This document shows, in pieces, positions 51,513 to 59,440 of a DNA stretch of 64,000 nt; positions within the stretch are counted from its first letter, which is position 1, and every line of letters begins with the position of its first letter. Below the pieces are notes generated by a model. That model was given only the letters and a program-made list of their open reading frames with translations. It was not told the DNA's origin and searched no databases. This stretch comes from Candidatus Brevundimonas colombiensis. GTDB taxonomy: Bacteria > Pseudomonadota > Alphaproteobacteria > Caulobacterales > Caulobacteraceae. The position numbers were made by a program, and so were the translations under genes. Location: positions 620,001-684,000 of the forward strand of contig CP119326.1 of assembly GCA_029202665.1 (NCBI GenBank), in the 5' to 3' direction.

Positions 51513-52241
51513 ATGAGCGCTGAAACCCCCGAGATTTCCGTCGTCGTTCCCGTCCATGACGAGGCGGGCGCCGCCGTGCCCCTGGCGCGCGAGATCGCCG
51601 CCGCCTTCGCCGGGCGCTCGTATGAGATGATCTTCGTGGACGATGCCTCCAGGGACGCGACCCTGGCGGAGTTGAAGGCCGCCATGGCCGAGCTGCCCGC
51701 CCTGCGCGTCCTGTCGCACGGGACCAATGCGGGTCAAAGTCGCGCGGTCCGCACCGGCGTCCTCGCCGCCCGCGCCCCGGTCGTGGTCACGATGGACGGC
51801 GACGGTCAGAACCCGCCCGCCGACGCCCCGCGCCTGATCGACGCCCTGATGGCCGCTCCCGCCGATGTCGGCCTGGTCGGCGGTCGCCGCGCCAAGCGCC
51901 AGGACACCCAGGCCAAGCGCCAGGCGTCGATCTGGGCCAACCGCATCCGCCGCAAACTGCTGGGCGACGACGCCGACGACACCGGCTGCGGGCTAAAGGC
52001 GTTTCGCCGCGACGTCTTCCTGCGCCTGCCCTACTTCGATCACATCCACCGCTATCTGCCGGCCCTGATGATCCGCGAAGGGTTCAAGAACCAGTATCTG
52101 GACGTGGATCACCGCCATCGCGAGACGGGGCGGTCCAAGTACACCAACTGGGGCCGCCTGCGCGCGTCGGTCTCGGATCTGCTGGGCGTTATGTGGCTGA
52201 AGACCCGCTCGCGCCAGCCCGGCGCGATTTCCGAGTTCTGA
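51513..52241 (+). CDS. Family 2 glycosyltransferase (DPM1/ArnC-like)
   Basis: 242 residues, GT-A fold. ISVVVPVHDEAGAAVPLARE at the start, MIFVDDASRDATLAELKAAM (nucleotide site), VVVTMDGDGQNPPADAPRLI containing DxD (DGD) and DHRHRETGRSKYTNWGRLRA. No C-terminal membrane pair, so it may be cytoplasmic. It probably makes polyprenyl-phosphate sugar for the divergent ArnT-like enzyme (inference). Confidence 0.9.
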   Translation: MSAETPEISVVVPVHDEAGAAVPLAREIAAAFAGRSYEMIFVDDASRDATLAELKAAMAELPALRVLSHGTNAGQSRAVRTGVLAARAPVVVTMDGDGQNPPADAPRLIDALMAAPADVGLVGGRRAKRQDTQAKRQASIWANRIRRKLLGDDADDTGCGLKAFRRDVFLRLPYFDHIHRYLPALMIREGFKNQYLDVDHRHRETGRSKYTNWGRLRASVSDLLGVMWLKTRSRQPGAISEF

Positions 52242-52255
52242 AACACCCGCTGTCT

Positions 52256-52425
52256 CCTCCCCATTTTATGGGGAGGTGGCGCGACGCCTCTTCGCGTCGT
52301 GACGGAGGGGCTGGCGCCGCACCACGGGCGCTCCTGGCGAATTCAAACGCCCTCCACCGCGTAGCCTGTCCTCGGGCTCGCCTTGAGCGAGACCCCGGGG
52401 GCCGTCCCCCTCCCCGCTTCGCAGA
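52256..52425. repeat. Intergenic palindromic repeat cluster
   Basis: Noncoding stretch between a GT2 gene and groEL. It contains CCTCCCCAT/ATGGGGAGG (52256-52264, 52268-52276), a GCGACG...CGTCG hairpin after it, and CTCGC/GCGAG around 52380. Such CTCCCC/GGGGAG hairpins look like dispersed repeats typical of this genus; one related copy is at 62494-62513. Confidence 0.6.
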
Positions 52426-52437
52426 GAAGAAACGCAC

Positions 52438-52468
52438 AAAAAAAGGGCGGAGCCTTGCGGCCCCGCCC
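52438..52468 (-). terminator. groESL terminator
   Basis: Minus-strand stem GGGCGGGGCC/GGCTCCGCCC with one mismatch and loop GCAA, followed by seven T residues. 30 bases after the groEL stop. Confidence 0.8.
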
Positions 52469-52498
52469 TTCTGCGTTTCAGCGTCGGAAGGCTTGGAC

Positions 52499-54145
52499 TT
52501 AGAAGTCCATGCCGCCCATTCCGCCCATGCCGCCCATGTCGGGAGCAGCAGCGCCGCCCGACTTCTTGGGGGCGTCGGCGACGGCGGCTTCCGTCGTGAT
52601 CAGGATGCCGGCGACCGAAGCGGCGTCTTGCAGAGCCGTGCGGACGACCTTGGCCGGGTCGATGACGCCCATCTGCACCAGATCGCCGTATTCTTCGGTC
52701 TGGGCGTTGAAGCCGAACGAGGCGTCGCCGTTCTCCAGCACCTTGCCGACCACGATCGAGCCTTCGACGCCGGAGTTTTCGGCGATCTGACGGATCGGAG
52801 CCTGCAGGGCGCGACGGATGATGGCGATGCCGGCGTTCTGGTCGGCGTTGTCGCCCTTGACGTCAGCCAGGATCTTCGAAGCCTTCAGCAGCGCGATGCC
52901 GCCGCCGGGAACGATGCCTTCGTCAGCGGCGGCGCGCGTGGCGTTCAGGGCGTCGTCGACGCGATCCTTCTTTTCCTTCACTTCGACTTCGGTCGAACCG
53001 CCGACGCGCAGAACCGCGACGCCGCCGGCCAGCTTGGCCAGACGTTCCTGCAGCTTTTCCTTGTCGTAGTCCGACGTGGTGTCTTCGATCTGGCGCTTGA
53101 TCTGGGCCACGCGGGCTTCGATCTCTTCCTTGCCGCCAACGCCTTCGACGATGGTGGTGTCTTCCTTGGTGATCGAGACCTTCTTGGCCTTGCCGAGCAT
53201 GTCGAGCGTGACGCTCTCAAGCTTGATGCCCAGGTCTTCCGAGATGACCTGGCCGCCCGTCAGGATGGCGATGTCTTCCAGCATGGCCTTGCGGCGATCG
53301 CCGAAGCCCGGAGCCTTGACGGCGGCGACGCGCAGGCCGCCACGCAGCTTGTTGACGACCAGGGTCGCCAGGGCTTCGCCTTCGATGTCCTCGGCGATGA
53401 TCAGCAGCGGACGGCCCGACTGCACCACGGCTTCCAGGATCGGCAGCATGGCTTGCAGGCTGGTCAGCTTCTTTTCGAACAGCAGGATGAGCGGCTCTTC
53501 GAGTTGAACCTCCATCTTGTCGGCGTTGGTGATGAAGTAGGGCGACAGATAGCCGCGGTCGAACTGCATGCCTTCGACGACGTCGACGGTGGTGTCGGCG
53601 GTCTTGGCTTCTTCGACGGTGATGACGCCTTCGTTGCCGACCTTGGCCATGGCCTGGGCGATCAGCTCACCGATTTCAGAGTCGCCGTTGGCCGAGATGG
53701 TGCCGACTTGCGCGATTTCCGAGTTGTTCGAGACGGGCTTGGACTTGTCCTTGACCTCTTGCAGCACCAGGCCGACGGCCTTGTCGATGCCGCGCTTCAG
53801 GTCCATCGGGTTCATGCCGGCGGCGACGGCCTTCAGGCCCTCTTGCACGATGGCCTGCGCCAGAACGGTTGCGGTGGTGGTGCCGTCGCCCGCCTTGTCG
53901 TTCGTCTTGGACGCGACTTCGCGGATCATCTGGGCGCCCATGTTCTCGAAGGCGTCTTCCAGCTCGATCTCTTTGGCGACAGAAACACCGTCCTTGGTCG
54001 AGCGCGGGGCGCCGAAGGACTTCTGGATCACGACGTTGCGGCCCTTGGGCCCCAAGGTCACCTTGACGGCGTTGGCGAGGACGTTGACGCCGCGCAGCAT
54101 CTTGTCGCGCGCGTCGGTGTTGAAGTGTACGATTTTAGCGGCCAT
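52499..54145 (-). CDS. groEL: Chaperonin GroEL
   Basis: 548 residues, standard length. Start AAKIVHFNTDARDKMLRGVN, then VTLGPKGRNVVIQKSFGAP, KAPGFGDRRKAMLEDIAILT, and the C-terminal Gly-Gly-Met tail GGMGGMGGMDF. Forms the 14-mer folding chamber with GroES (family knowledge). Second gene of groES-groEL; the 138-base gap between them holds a long inverted repeat. Confidence 0.98.
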   Translation of the reverse strand: MAAKIVHFNTDARDKMLRGVNVLANAVKVTLGPKGRNVVIQKSFGAPRSTKDGVSVAKEIELEDAFENMGAQMIREVASKTNDKAGDGTTTATVLAQAIVQEGLKAVAAGMNPMDLKRGIDKAVGLVLQEVKDKSKPVSNNSEIAQVGTISANGDSEIGELIAQAMAKVGNEGVITVEEAKTADTTVDVVEGMQFDRGYLSPYFITNADKMEVQLEEPLILLFEKKLTSLQAMLPILEAVVQSGRPLLIIAEDIEGEALATLVVNKLRGGLRVAAVKAPGFGDRRKAMLEDIAILTGGQVISEDLGIKLESVTLDMLGKAKKVSITKEDTTIVEGVGGKEEIEARVAQIKRQIEDTTSDYDKEKLQERLAKLAGGVAVLRVGGSTEVEVKEKKDRVDDALNATRAAADEGIVPGGGIALLKASKILADVKGDNADQNAGIAIIRRALQAPIRQIAENSGVEGSIVVGKVLENGDASFGFNAQTEEYGDLVQMGVIDPAKVVRTALQDAASVAGILITTEAAVADAPKKSGGAAAPDMGGMGGMGGMDF

Positions 54146-54167
54146 GCGGGCTGCTCCTTTTGAATGT

Positions 54168-54270
54168 GTGGCGAGTGGTTAGTGGCGAGTGGCAAGGGAT
54201 CTGAAACTGGGGCGGCGGCGGCGGTTTCACTCGGAAACCTGCTCGCCACTCGCCACTAATCACTCGCCAC
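54168..54270 (-). repeat. 26-bp near-perfect inverted repeat between groES and groEL
   Basis: Arms at 54168-54193 and 54245-54270 are complementary at 25 of 26 positions and enclose about 51 bases. Each arm is itself built of two copies of AGTGGCGAGTGG. In the groESL mRNA it would form a very stable hairpin directly between the two cistrons, ending about 22 bases before the groEL start. Confidence 0.85.
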
Positions 54271-54283
54271 TGAGGGCTGAGCC

Positions 54284-54571
54284 TTAGCTCAGCACTCCAA
54301 GCACGTCCGACTCTTTCATGATGATCAGGTCGTCGCCGTCGATCTTCACTTCCGTGCCCGACCACTTGCCGAACAGGATGCGGTCGCCGGCCTTCAGTTC
54401 CAGAGCATTGACCTTGCCGCTTTCATCGCGGACGCCGGGGCCGACGGAGACGACTTCGCCTTCCTGCGGCTTTTCCTTGGCGGTGTCGGGGATGATGATC
54501 CCGCCCTTGGTCTTGGATTCTTCTTCAACGCGCTTGACCAGCACGCGGTCGCCGAGCGGACGGAACGCCAT
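54284..54571 (-). CDS. groES: Co-chaperonin GroES
   Basis: 95 residues. FRPLGDRVLVKRVEEESKTK, the mobile loop region GGIIIPDTAKEKPQEGEVV, and the C-terminal KSDVLGVLS-type end ESDVLGVL. It caps GroEL (family knowledge). Preceded by a CIRCE-like operator and a sigma70-type promoter. Confidence 0.98.
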   Translation of the reverse strand: MAFRPLGDRVLVKRVEEESKTKGGIIIPDTAKEKPQEGEVVSVGPGVRDESGKVNALELKAGDRILFGKWSGTEVKIDGDDLIIMKESDVLGVLS

Positions 54572-54644
54572 CGGACTTCTCCCTTAAAAACCCCCGGATC
54601 GGGGCGTTCTGAAACGGTGAGCCAGCCCTCTCGCGATCGCCGTT

Positions 54645-54671
54645 TTGGCAGCCGACCGCAGAGAGTGCCAA
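54645..54671 (-). promoter_or_regulatory. CIRCE-like operator of groESL
   Basis: Arms TTGGCAGCC (54645-54653) and GAGTGCCAA (54663-54671) with exactly nine bases between, matching CIRCE (TTAGCACTC-N9-GAGTGCTAA) except for a few positions; one arm is degenerate. It lies between promoter and groES, as expected for HrcA repression. Confidence 0.75.
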
Positions 54672-54680
54672 CACACCGCG

Positions 54681-54709
54681 CAAGTAGGGGCGGGCGTCGG
54701 GACCGTCAA
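54681..54709 (-). promoter_or_regulatory. Candidate sigma70-type promoter of groESL
   Basis: Minus strand: TTGACG (54709-54704), 17-base spacer, TACTTG (54686-54681). The CIRCE-like element starts 9 bases downstream of the -10, covering the transcription start. Confidence 0.6.
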
Positions 54710-54898
54710 GGAGAGGCCGGTGAAACAAATGCGAAGAAACGGACATTGACGCGCCAGGCCCGCGCCCTGACGCCGCTGGGCGCGGTGAACCCAGGATGAA
54801 CGACCGTCTGGCGGTGCGTTCAGACGCGGACCGCTAGAACCCTCTCAACGTCGATGCGCTGCCACAGATCATCGACCCCCGAAACAAAGGAGACGGAT

Positions 54899-55327
54899 AT
54901 GTCCAAGCTGCTGAAGATCACCGCCGTCGTCGCCGCCCCGGTCGTCGCCATGACCCTGATGGCGGCCCCCGCCTCGGCCCAGTCCCGTGACCGGGACAAC
55001 ACCGGCCGCAACGCCCTGATCGGCGCGGCGGTGGGCGGTCTGGCCGGCGCCATCTACGGCAACGGCGACGGCAACTATATCGCGGGTGGCGCCCTGGCCG
55101 GCGCGGCGGTGGGCGCGGTCGCCAGCAATCGCGGCTCCAGCTGCGGCTATTATCGCGGCGGCCAATGCTACCGGAACCAGGGTCATTGGGAACGCGAGCA
55201 CGGCATCGACAGCAACCGATACGGCTACGACTACCGCTACGATGGCCGCCGTTACGATTCGCGTTACGACCGTCGCGATTATCGTCAGGACGATCGCCGC
55301 GACTATCGCTACGACCGTCGCTGGTAA
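54899..55327 (+). CDS. Secreted glycine-zipper protein with Arg/Tyr/Asp repeats
   Basis: 142 residues from the ATG at 54899 (AAGGAG just upstream). Signal peptide ends at ASAQS; then a glycine-zipper hairpin ALIGAAVGGLAGAIYG and AGGALAGAAVGAVA; then SSCGYYRGGQCYRNQGHW with two Cys; the last 45 residues are rich in RYD/RDYR repeats. Glycine-zipper proteins of this sort are thought to be envelope-associated; the function is unknown. Ends in a strong terminator. Confidence 0.85.
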   Translation: MSKLLKITAVVAAPVVAMTLMAAPASAQSRDRDNTGRNALIGAAVGGLAGAIYGNGDGNYIAGGALAGAAVGAVASNRGSSCGYYRGGQCYRNQGHWEREHGIDSNRYGYDYRYDGRRYDSRYDRRDYRQDDRRDYRYDRRW

Positions 55328-55349
55328 GCTGTCGGTCCAGAGCGGCCGA

Positions 55350-55376
55350 GGGCGTCTCGAAAGAGACGCCCTTTTT
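55350..55376 (+). terminator. Intrinsic terminator
   Basis: Perfect 9-bp stem GGGCGTCTC/GAGACGCCC, loop GAAA, five T residues. Confidence 0.85.
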
Positions 55377-55381
55377 CGTCG

Positions 55382-56596
55382 TCAGGCGGCGTCGCGACCA
55401 TGCCCCCAATAGGGGAAGGGATCGTCAAACCGCGCCCAGCCTTTCGGACCGCGCTCCATCTCGAACCGCGTCAGCAGGGCGGCGTCGAACTGGGCGGTCA
55501 GCCGCTCGCGGTCCATGTCCTTGCCGATCAGCACGATTTCCTGGCGACGATCACCGTAAGGCTGGCGCCACACGGCCTCCAGACCCTCGCGCCATTCGTC
55601 ATTGTCGGTCGGCCAGCGGTCGCGCGGCGCCGAGGCCCACCACAGTCCGCCCCATTCATGTTCGGTGACCGCCCCCGCCTGGCTCCAGGCGCCGACCTGG
55701 TCCATGCGGCTGGCCAGCCAGAAAAAGCCCTTGGAACGCCATACGCCCGGCCATTCCCGCCCGAACAGGTCGTGCAGGCGGCGGGGATGAAACGGACGGC
55801 GGGCGCGGTAGACGAAGCTTGAGACGCCATATTCCTCCGTCTCGGGCGCCACCTCGCCGCGCAGGGCCTGGGCCCAGCCTGCCGCGCTCTCCGCCCGCGC
55901 CATATCGAACAGCCCCGTGCCGATCACCTGACCCAACGGAATCTGGCCGCGCACCGCCTCCACGATCCGCGCGTGCGGATTGAACTGGCTCAACATGGCC
56001 TTCAGCACGCCCCGTTTCCCCTCGTCCAGCAGATCGATCTTGTTCAGGACGATGATGTCGGCGAACTCAACCTGGTCGACCAGCAGATTGGCGACCGTGC
56101 GTTCATCGCCCTCGCCCATATGTTCGCCGCGCGCCTTCAGCCGGTCGGTCGAAGGATAGTCGCGATGGAAGTTGAAGGCGTCCACCACCGTGACCATGGT
56201 GTCGATCCGCGCCAGGTCCGACAGGCTGAAGCCGTCCTCGTCGCGGAAATCGAAGGTGGCGGCGACCGGCATGGGCTCGGAGATGCCGGTGGATTCGATC
56301 AGCAGATAGTCGAACCGCCCTTCACGCGCCAACTTGCCGACCTCCAGCAGCAGGTCTTCGCGCAGGGTGCAGCAGATGCAGCCGTTCGACATCTCCACCA
56401 GCCGCTCCTCTGTGCGCGACAGGTCGGCGCCGTCCCGAACCAGGGCCGCATCGATGTTCACCTCGCTCATGTCGTTCACGAGCACCGCGACGCGCAGGCC
56501 GTCGCGATTGGCGAGGACGTGATTCAGCAGGGTCGTCTTTCCCGCCCCCAAGAAGCCCGACAGTACGGTGACGGGCAGTTTGCGGAACTCTGACAA
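55382..56596 (-). CDS. CobW/COG0523 family GTP-dependent metallochaperone
   Basis: 404 residues. Walker A GFLGAGKTTLLNHVLANRDG, metal motif SNGCICCTLREDL (CxCC), NKIDLLDEG and the CobW C-terminal domain. The zinc-responsive branch (ZagA/ZigA/YeiR-type) uses the CxCC to deliver zinc or spare zinc use. A palindromic Zur-type box in the divergent promoter supports a zinc role (inference from context). The protein is also fairly long, with WGGLWWASAPRDRW in the C-terminal part typical of this subgroup. Confidence 0.92.
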   Translation of the reverse strand: MSEFRKLPVTVLSGFLGAGKTTLLNHVLANRDGLRVAVLVNDMSEVNIDAALVRDGADLSRTEERLVEMSNGCICCTLREDLLLEVGKLAREGRFDYLLIESTGISEPMPVAATFDFRDEDGFSLSDLARIDTMVTVVDAFNFHRDYPSTDRLKARGEHMGEGDERTVANLLVDQVEFADIIVLNKIDLLDEGKRGVLKAMLSQFNPHARIVEAVRGQIPLGQVIGTGLFDMARAESAAGWAQALRGEVAPETEEYGVSSFVYRARRPFHPRRLHDLFGREWPGVWRSKGFFWLASRMDQVGAWSQAGAVTEHEWGGLWWASAPRDRWPTDNDEWREGLEAVWRQPYGDRRQEIVLIGKDMDRERLTAQFDAALLTRFEMERGPKGWARFDDPFPYWGHGRDAA

Positions 56597-56640
56597 AACC
56601 TTCTCCCTTGAAGCCTGGCGTTACAGCCGGTATCGGAGTT

Positions 56641-56655
56641 TGTTATATTATAACA
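56641..56655. promoter_or_regulatory. Zur-type palindromic operator
   Basis: TGTTATATTATAACA, a perfect 7-base inverted repeat around one central base, in an otherwise GC-rich spacer between the divergent CobW gene (start 56596) and the DUF1826 gene (start 56678). It matches the alphaproteobacterial Zur core GTTATAnTATAAC. One site probably controls both directions. Confidence 0.85.
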
Positions 56656-56677
56656 CTTACGGTCATCAAGGTCTTTC

Positions 56678-57244
56678 ATGGCGGTCGGCGCAGTCGTTCA
56701 GGGGGTCACGCCCACGGTCTTCACCACTCTGATGGAGCCTCAGGTCAGGATGGCGGTCTGGTCGCGCCCTGCGCCGAATCCGGTCGACGCCCCCGATCTG
56801 TTCGAGGCGACATGCGACGGAATGTGGATCGCGCCGTCGGGCCCGGCCCCCGACTGGCTGCTGGACGACATCCAGGGGCTGGGCGACATACTGGCCGCCG
56901 TCAGCGGCGGGCCGATGTGGCGCGCACGGTTTCAGACCACGACCACACGCGTCTGCCCGCGCTTTCATCAGGACGCGGTCTCGGTGCGGCTGATCGCGAC
57001 CTATCAGGGCCTGGGGTCGGAATGGGCCTTCGCCAGCGAGATCGGCCACGACCTGAACGCGCGTCGCGCCGAGACGCGGCGGCGCGTCCGCACCCTGCAT
57101 CCGGGCGACATCGCCATAATGAAAGGCTCGGCCGAAGGCTGGGCGGCCTGGCCTGAGTTTCCGGTCGTGCTGCATCGCTCGCCGCCGGCCAGCCGCAGGG
57201 CGATCCGCCGCGTCCTGACCATCGACGCCGTAACGTCCGGCTGA
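56678..57244 (+). CDS. DUF1826 domain-containing protein
   Basis: 188 residues, DUF1826. Recognisable parts: VTRVCPRFHQDAVSVRLIAT (here TTRVCPRFHQDAVSVRLI), TYQGLGSEW and MKGSAEGW, with a conserved Cys-x-x-x-His. In other bacteria DUF1826 genes neighbour COG0523 genes and Zur boxes, so a role under zinc limitation is likely; the biochemical function is unknown. Start at 56678 follows a short leader after the Zur box. Confidence 0.8.
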   Translation: MAVGAVVQGVTPTVFTTLMEPQVRMAVWSRPAPNPVDAPDLFEATCDGMWIAPSGPAPDWLLDDIQGLGDILAAVSGGPMWRARFQTTTTRVCPRFHQDAVSVRLIATYQGLGSEWAFASEIGHDLNARRAETRRRVRTLHPGDIAIMKGSAEGWAAWPEFPVVLHRSPPASRRAIRRVLTIDAVTSG

Positions 57245-57248
57245 GGTC

Positions 57249-58856
57249 CTAACCCATCAAGCGCCTCATCAGCGCCGCCGTGGACGGGTCCAGTTCGACG
57301 GACGGACCGCCCGCATCGACGTCCTTCAGAATGGCCTTGGCCAGCACCTTGCCCAGTTCCACGCCCCACTGGTCGAAGCTGTTGATGTCCCAGATCACGC
57401 CTTCCACGAAGGTCTTGTGCTCATAGAGGGCCAGCAGGGCGCCGAGCGTCCGGGGCGTCAGCCGATCCATCACGATGGCGGTCGAGGGGCGGTTTCCCGT
57501 AAACGTGCGGTGGGGCGCCAGGCGGTCCGCCTCCGCTTCCGACAGCCCCTGGGCCAGACCCTCGGCCTTGGCCGCCTCGGTCGTCTTGCCGACCATCAGC
57601 GCCTGCCCCTGCGCCAGGGCATTGGACCACAGCGGCGATTCCGGTGCGTCGGCGTGCGTCCTGGCGACGATGACGAACTCGGCCGGCACGACTTGCGGCC
57701 CCTGATGGACCTGCTGGAAGAAGGCGTGCTGGCCGTTGGTGCCCGGTTCGCCGAAGACGACGGGGCAGGTCTGACGCGTCACGAGCGCGCCATCGCGATG
57801 CACCCGCTTGCCGTTCGATTCCATCTCCAGCTGCTGCAGGAAGGACGGCAGGCGACGCAGGACGTGGGCATAGGGCGCCACCGTGCGGGCCGGCCGGTTC
57901 AACCCGTCGACGTTGAACACCTGGGCCAGGGCCAAAAGGATGGGCGCGTTCCGCTCCAGCGGAGCCGACACGAAATGATCGTCCATGGCCGCGGCGCCGG
58001 CCAGCATCTGTTCGAAGGCGTCCCAACCCAGGGCGATGGCGCACGACAGGCTGACCGCCGACCACAGGGAATAGCGTCCCCCGACCCAGTCCCGGAAGGC
58101 GAAGGTGCGGCCGCAGCCGAAGGCCGCCGCCCGGTCCGGCGCCGCCGTCACCCCGATGAAATGTCTGGTCATGCCTTCGGCCGGCAGGGACGCCGCCAGC
58201 CAGGCCTTGGCCGCCTCGGCGTTGGCCAGGGTCTCCTGGGTGGTGAAGGTCTTGGACACCACCACGACCAGGGTCGTTTCGGGGTCCAACCCGGTCAGGG
58301 CCTCAGCCATGTCGCGCGGGTCGATGTTGGCCACGAATCTCAGATCGATGGCCGGGTTCAGCGGACGAAGCGCGTCCCAGACCACGCGCGGCCCCAGGTC
58401 CGACCCGCCGATCCCGACATGGACGATGGCCTCGAACCGGCGCCCCGTCGCCCCGGCCTCGGCGCCCGAGCGCACGGCGTCGGCATAGGTCTTCATGTCC
58501 GCCCGCACCGCGTCCACCTCGGCCGAGACCGGCTGGCCCAGCGCCTTGAAGTCGGCGCCCGGCGCAGCGCGCAGGGCGGGATGCAGCACCGCCCGCCCCT
58601 CGGTCAGATTGACCGCCTCACCGGCGAACAGGGCCGCGCGACGCCCCTCGACATCGGACGCCCGCGCCAGGTCCAGACAGGTGTCGAACGCCGCGCGGGT
58701 CCAGCTTTGTTTCGACAGGTCCAGATAGAGGCCCGCCGCCTCGACCGACATCCGCGACAGCCGATCGGGATCGGCGGCGAACTGATCGACGATCCGCGCG
58801 GAGGCGGCCTCGGCGGCGGCTTGGTCGAAGGCGGTCCAGGCGGCGTCGGACGTCAT
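57249..58856 (-). CDS. pgi: Glucose-6-phosphate isomerase
   Basis: 535 residues from the ATG at 58856 (GGAGA 5 bases upstream; an in-frame ATG at 58868 lacks such a site). PGI signatures: VHVGIGGSDLGPRVVWDALR, DWVGGRYSLWSAVSLSCAIA, ESNGKRVHRDGALV, GEPGTNGQHAFFQQVHQG and the C-terminal NSFDQWGVELGKVLA. Interconverts glucose-6-phosphate and fructose-6-phosphate (family knowledge). Confidence 0.97.
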   Translation of the reverse strand: MTSDAAWTAFDQAAAEAASARIVDQFAADPDRLSRMSVEAAGLYLDLSKQSWTRAAFDTCLDLARASDVEGRRAALFAGEAVNLTEGRAVLHPALRAAPGADFKALGQPVSAEVDAVRADMKTYADAVRSGAEAGATGRRFEAIVHVGIGGSDLGPRVVWDALRPLNPAIDLRFVANIDPRDMAEALTGLDPETTLVVVVSKTFTTQETLANAEAAKAWLAASLPAEGMTRHFIGVTAAPDRAAAFGCGRTFAFRDWVGGRYSLWSAVSLSCAIALGWDAFEQMLAGAAAMDDHFVSAPLERNAPILLALAQVFNVDGLNRPARTVAPYAHVLRRLPSFLQQLEMESNGKRVHRDGALVTRQTCPVVFGEPGTNGQHAFFQQVHQGPQVVPAEFVIVARTHADAPESPLWSNALAQGQALMVGKTTEAAKAEGLAQGLSEAEADRLAPHRTFTGNRPSTAIVMDRLTPRTLGALLALYEHKTFVEGVIWDINSFDQWGVELGKVLAKAILKDVDAGGPSVELDPSTAALMRRLMG

Positions 58857-58957
58857 CGTCGTCTCCATCAGGCAAATGACAGGGTAAACACTCGTTTACG
58901 GCTGGGGCGTATTCAGGTTCAACGTCCCAGCGGACGCTGAAACAGGAAGTCACCTCA

Positions 58958-59434
58958 ATGTCCTGCGGCCTTGCTCTCACGATCGCCCTGGCGATGTCCA
59001 ATCCCGCCGTCGCCCTGGCCGCCGAACAGCCGACGGCGGTTCCCGGCGCGCCAATCTCGGTGGCGGGCGAGCCGTTGTTCGCCAACATCGTCTCGCGCTC
59101 GACCAGCCTGAAAGCCATGGTCGACGGCTGGGCCGCCGCCAAGGCCGCCGACGACGCCGCCTTCTTCACCAGCCAGGCCTTCACGGGCTTTAAGGCCCAG
59201 GCCGAACAGCTGGCCGCGCTGGACATGCAGGGCCACCTGATCCTGAAGGAACGCGGCACCGACGGCGACCTGAAATGCATCCTGCGCGGCATTTCCGAAG
59301 ACATGCCCCGCAAGGTCCAGGCCGTTCAGGCCGCCGCCAATCCGGCCGACCGCGCCGTCGCCCTGTCCGAACTGTCCTATCTGCTGAACGACAATGTCGA
59401 GGTCATCACCGCCCCGCCCAAGCCGGAAGTCTGA
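58958..59434 (+). CDS. Secreted protein of unknown function
   Basis: 158 residues, start ATG 58958 with AGGAAG 9 bases upstream. Signal peptide MSCGLALTIALAMSNPAVAL ends near AAE. The mature part is mainly helical with one Cys (LKCILRGISEDMPRKVQ). I do not recognise the family. Convergent with recQ. It may be periplasmic. Confidence 0.75.
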   Translation: MSCGLALTIALAMSNPAVALAAEQPTAVPGAPISVAGEPLFANIVSRSTSLKAMVDGWAAAKAADDAAFFTSQAFTGFKAQAEQLAALDMQGHLILKERGTDGDLKCILRGISEDMPRKVQAVQAAANPADRAVALSELSYLLNDNVEVITAPPKPEV

Positions 59435-59440
59435 TCCGAT

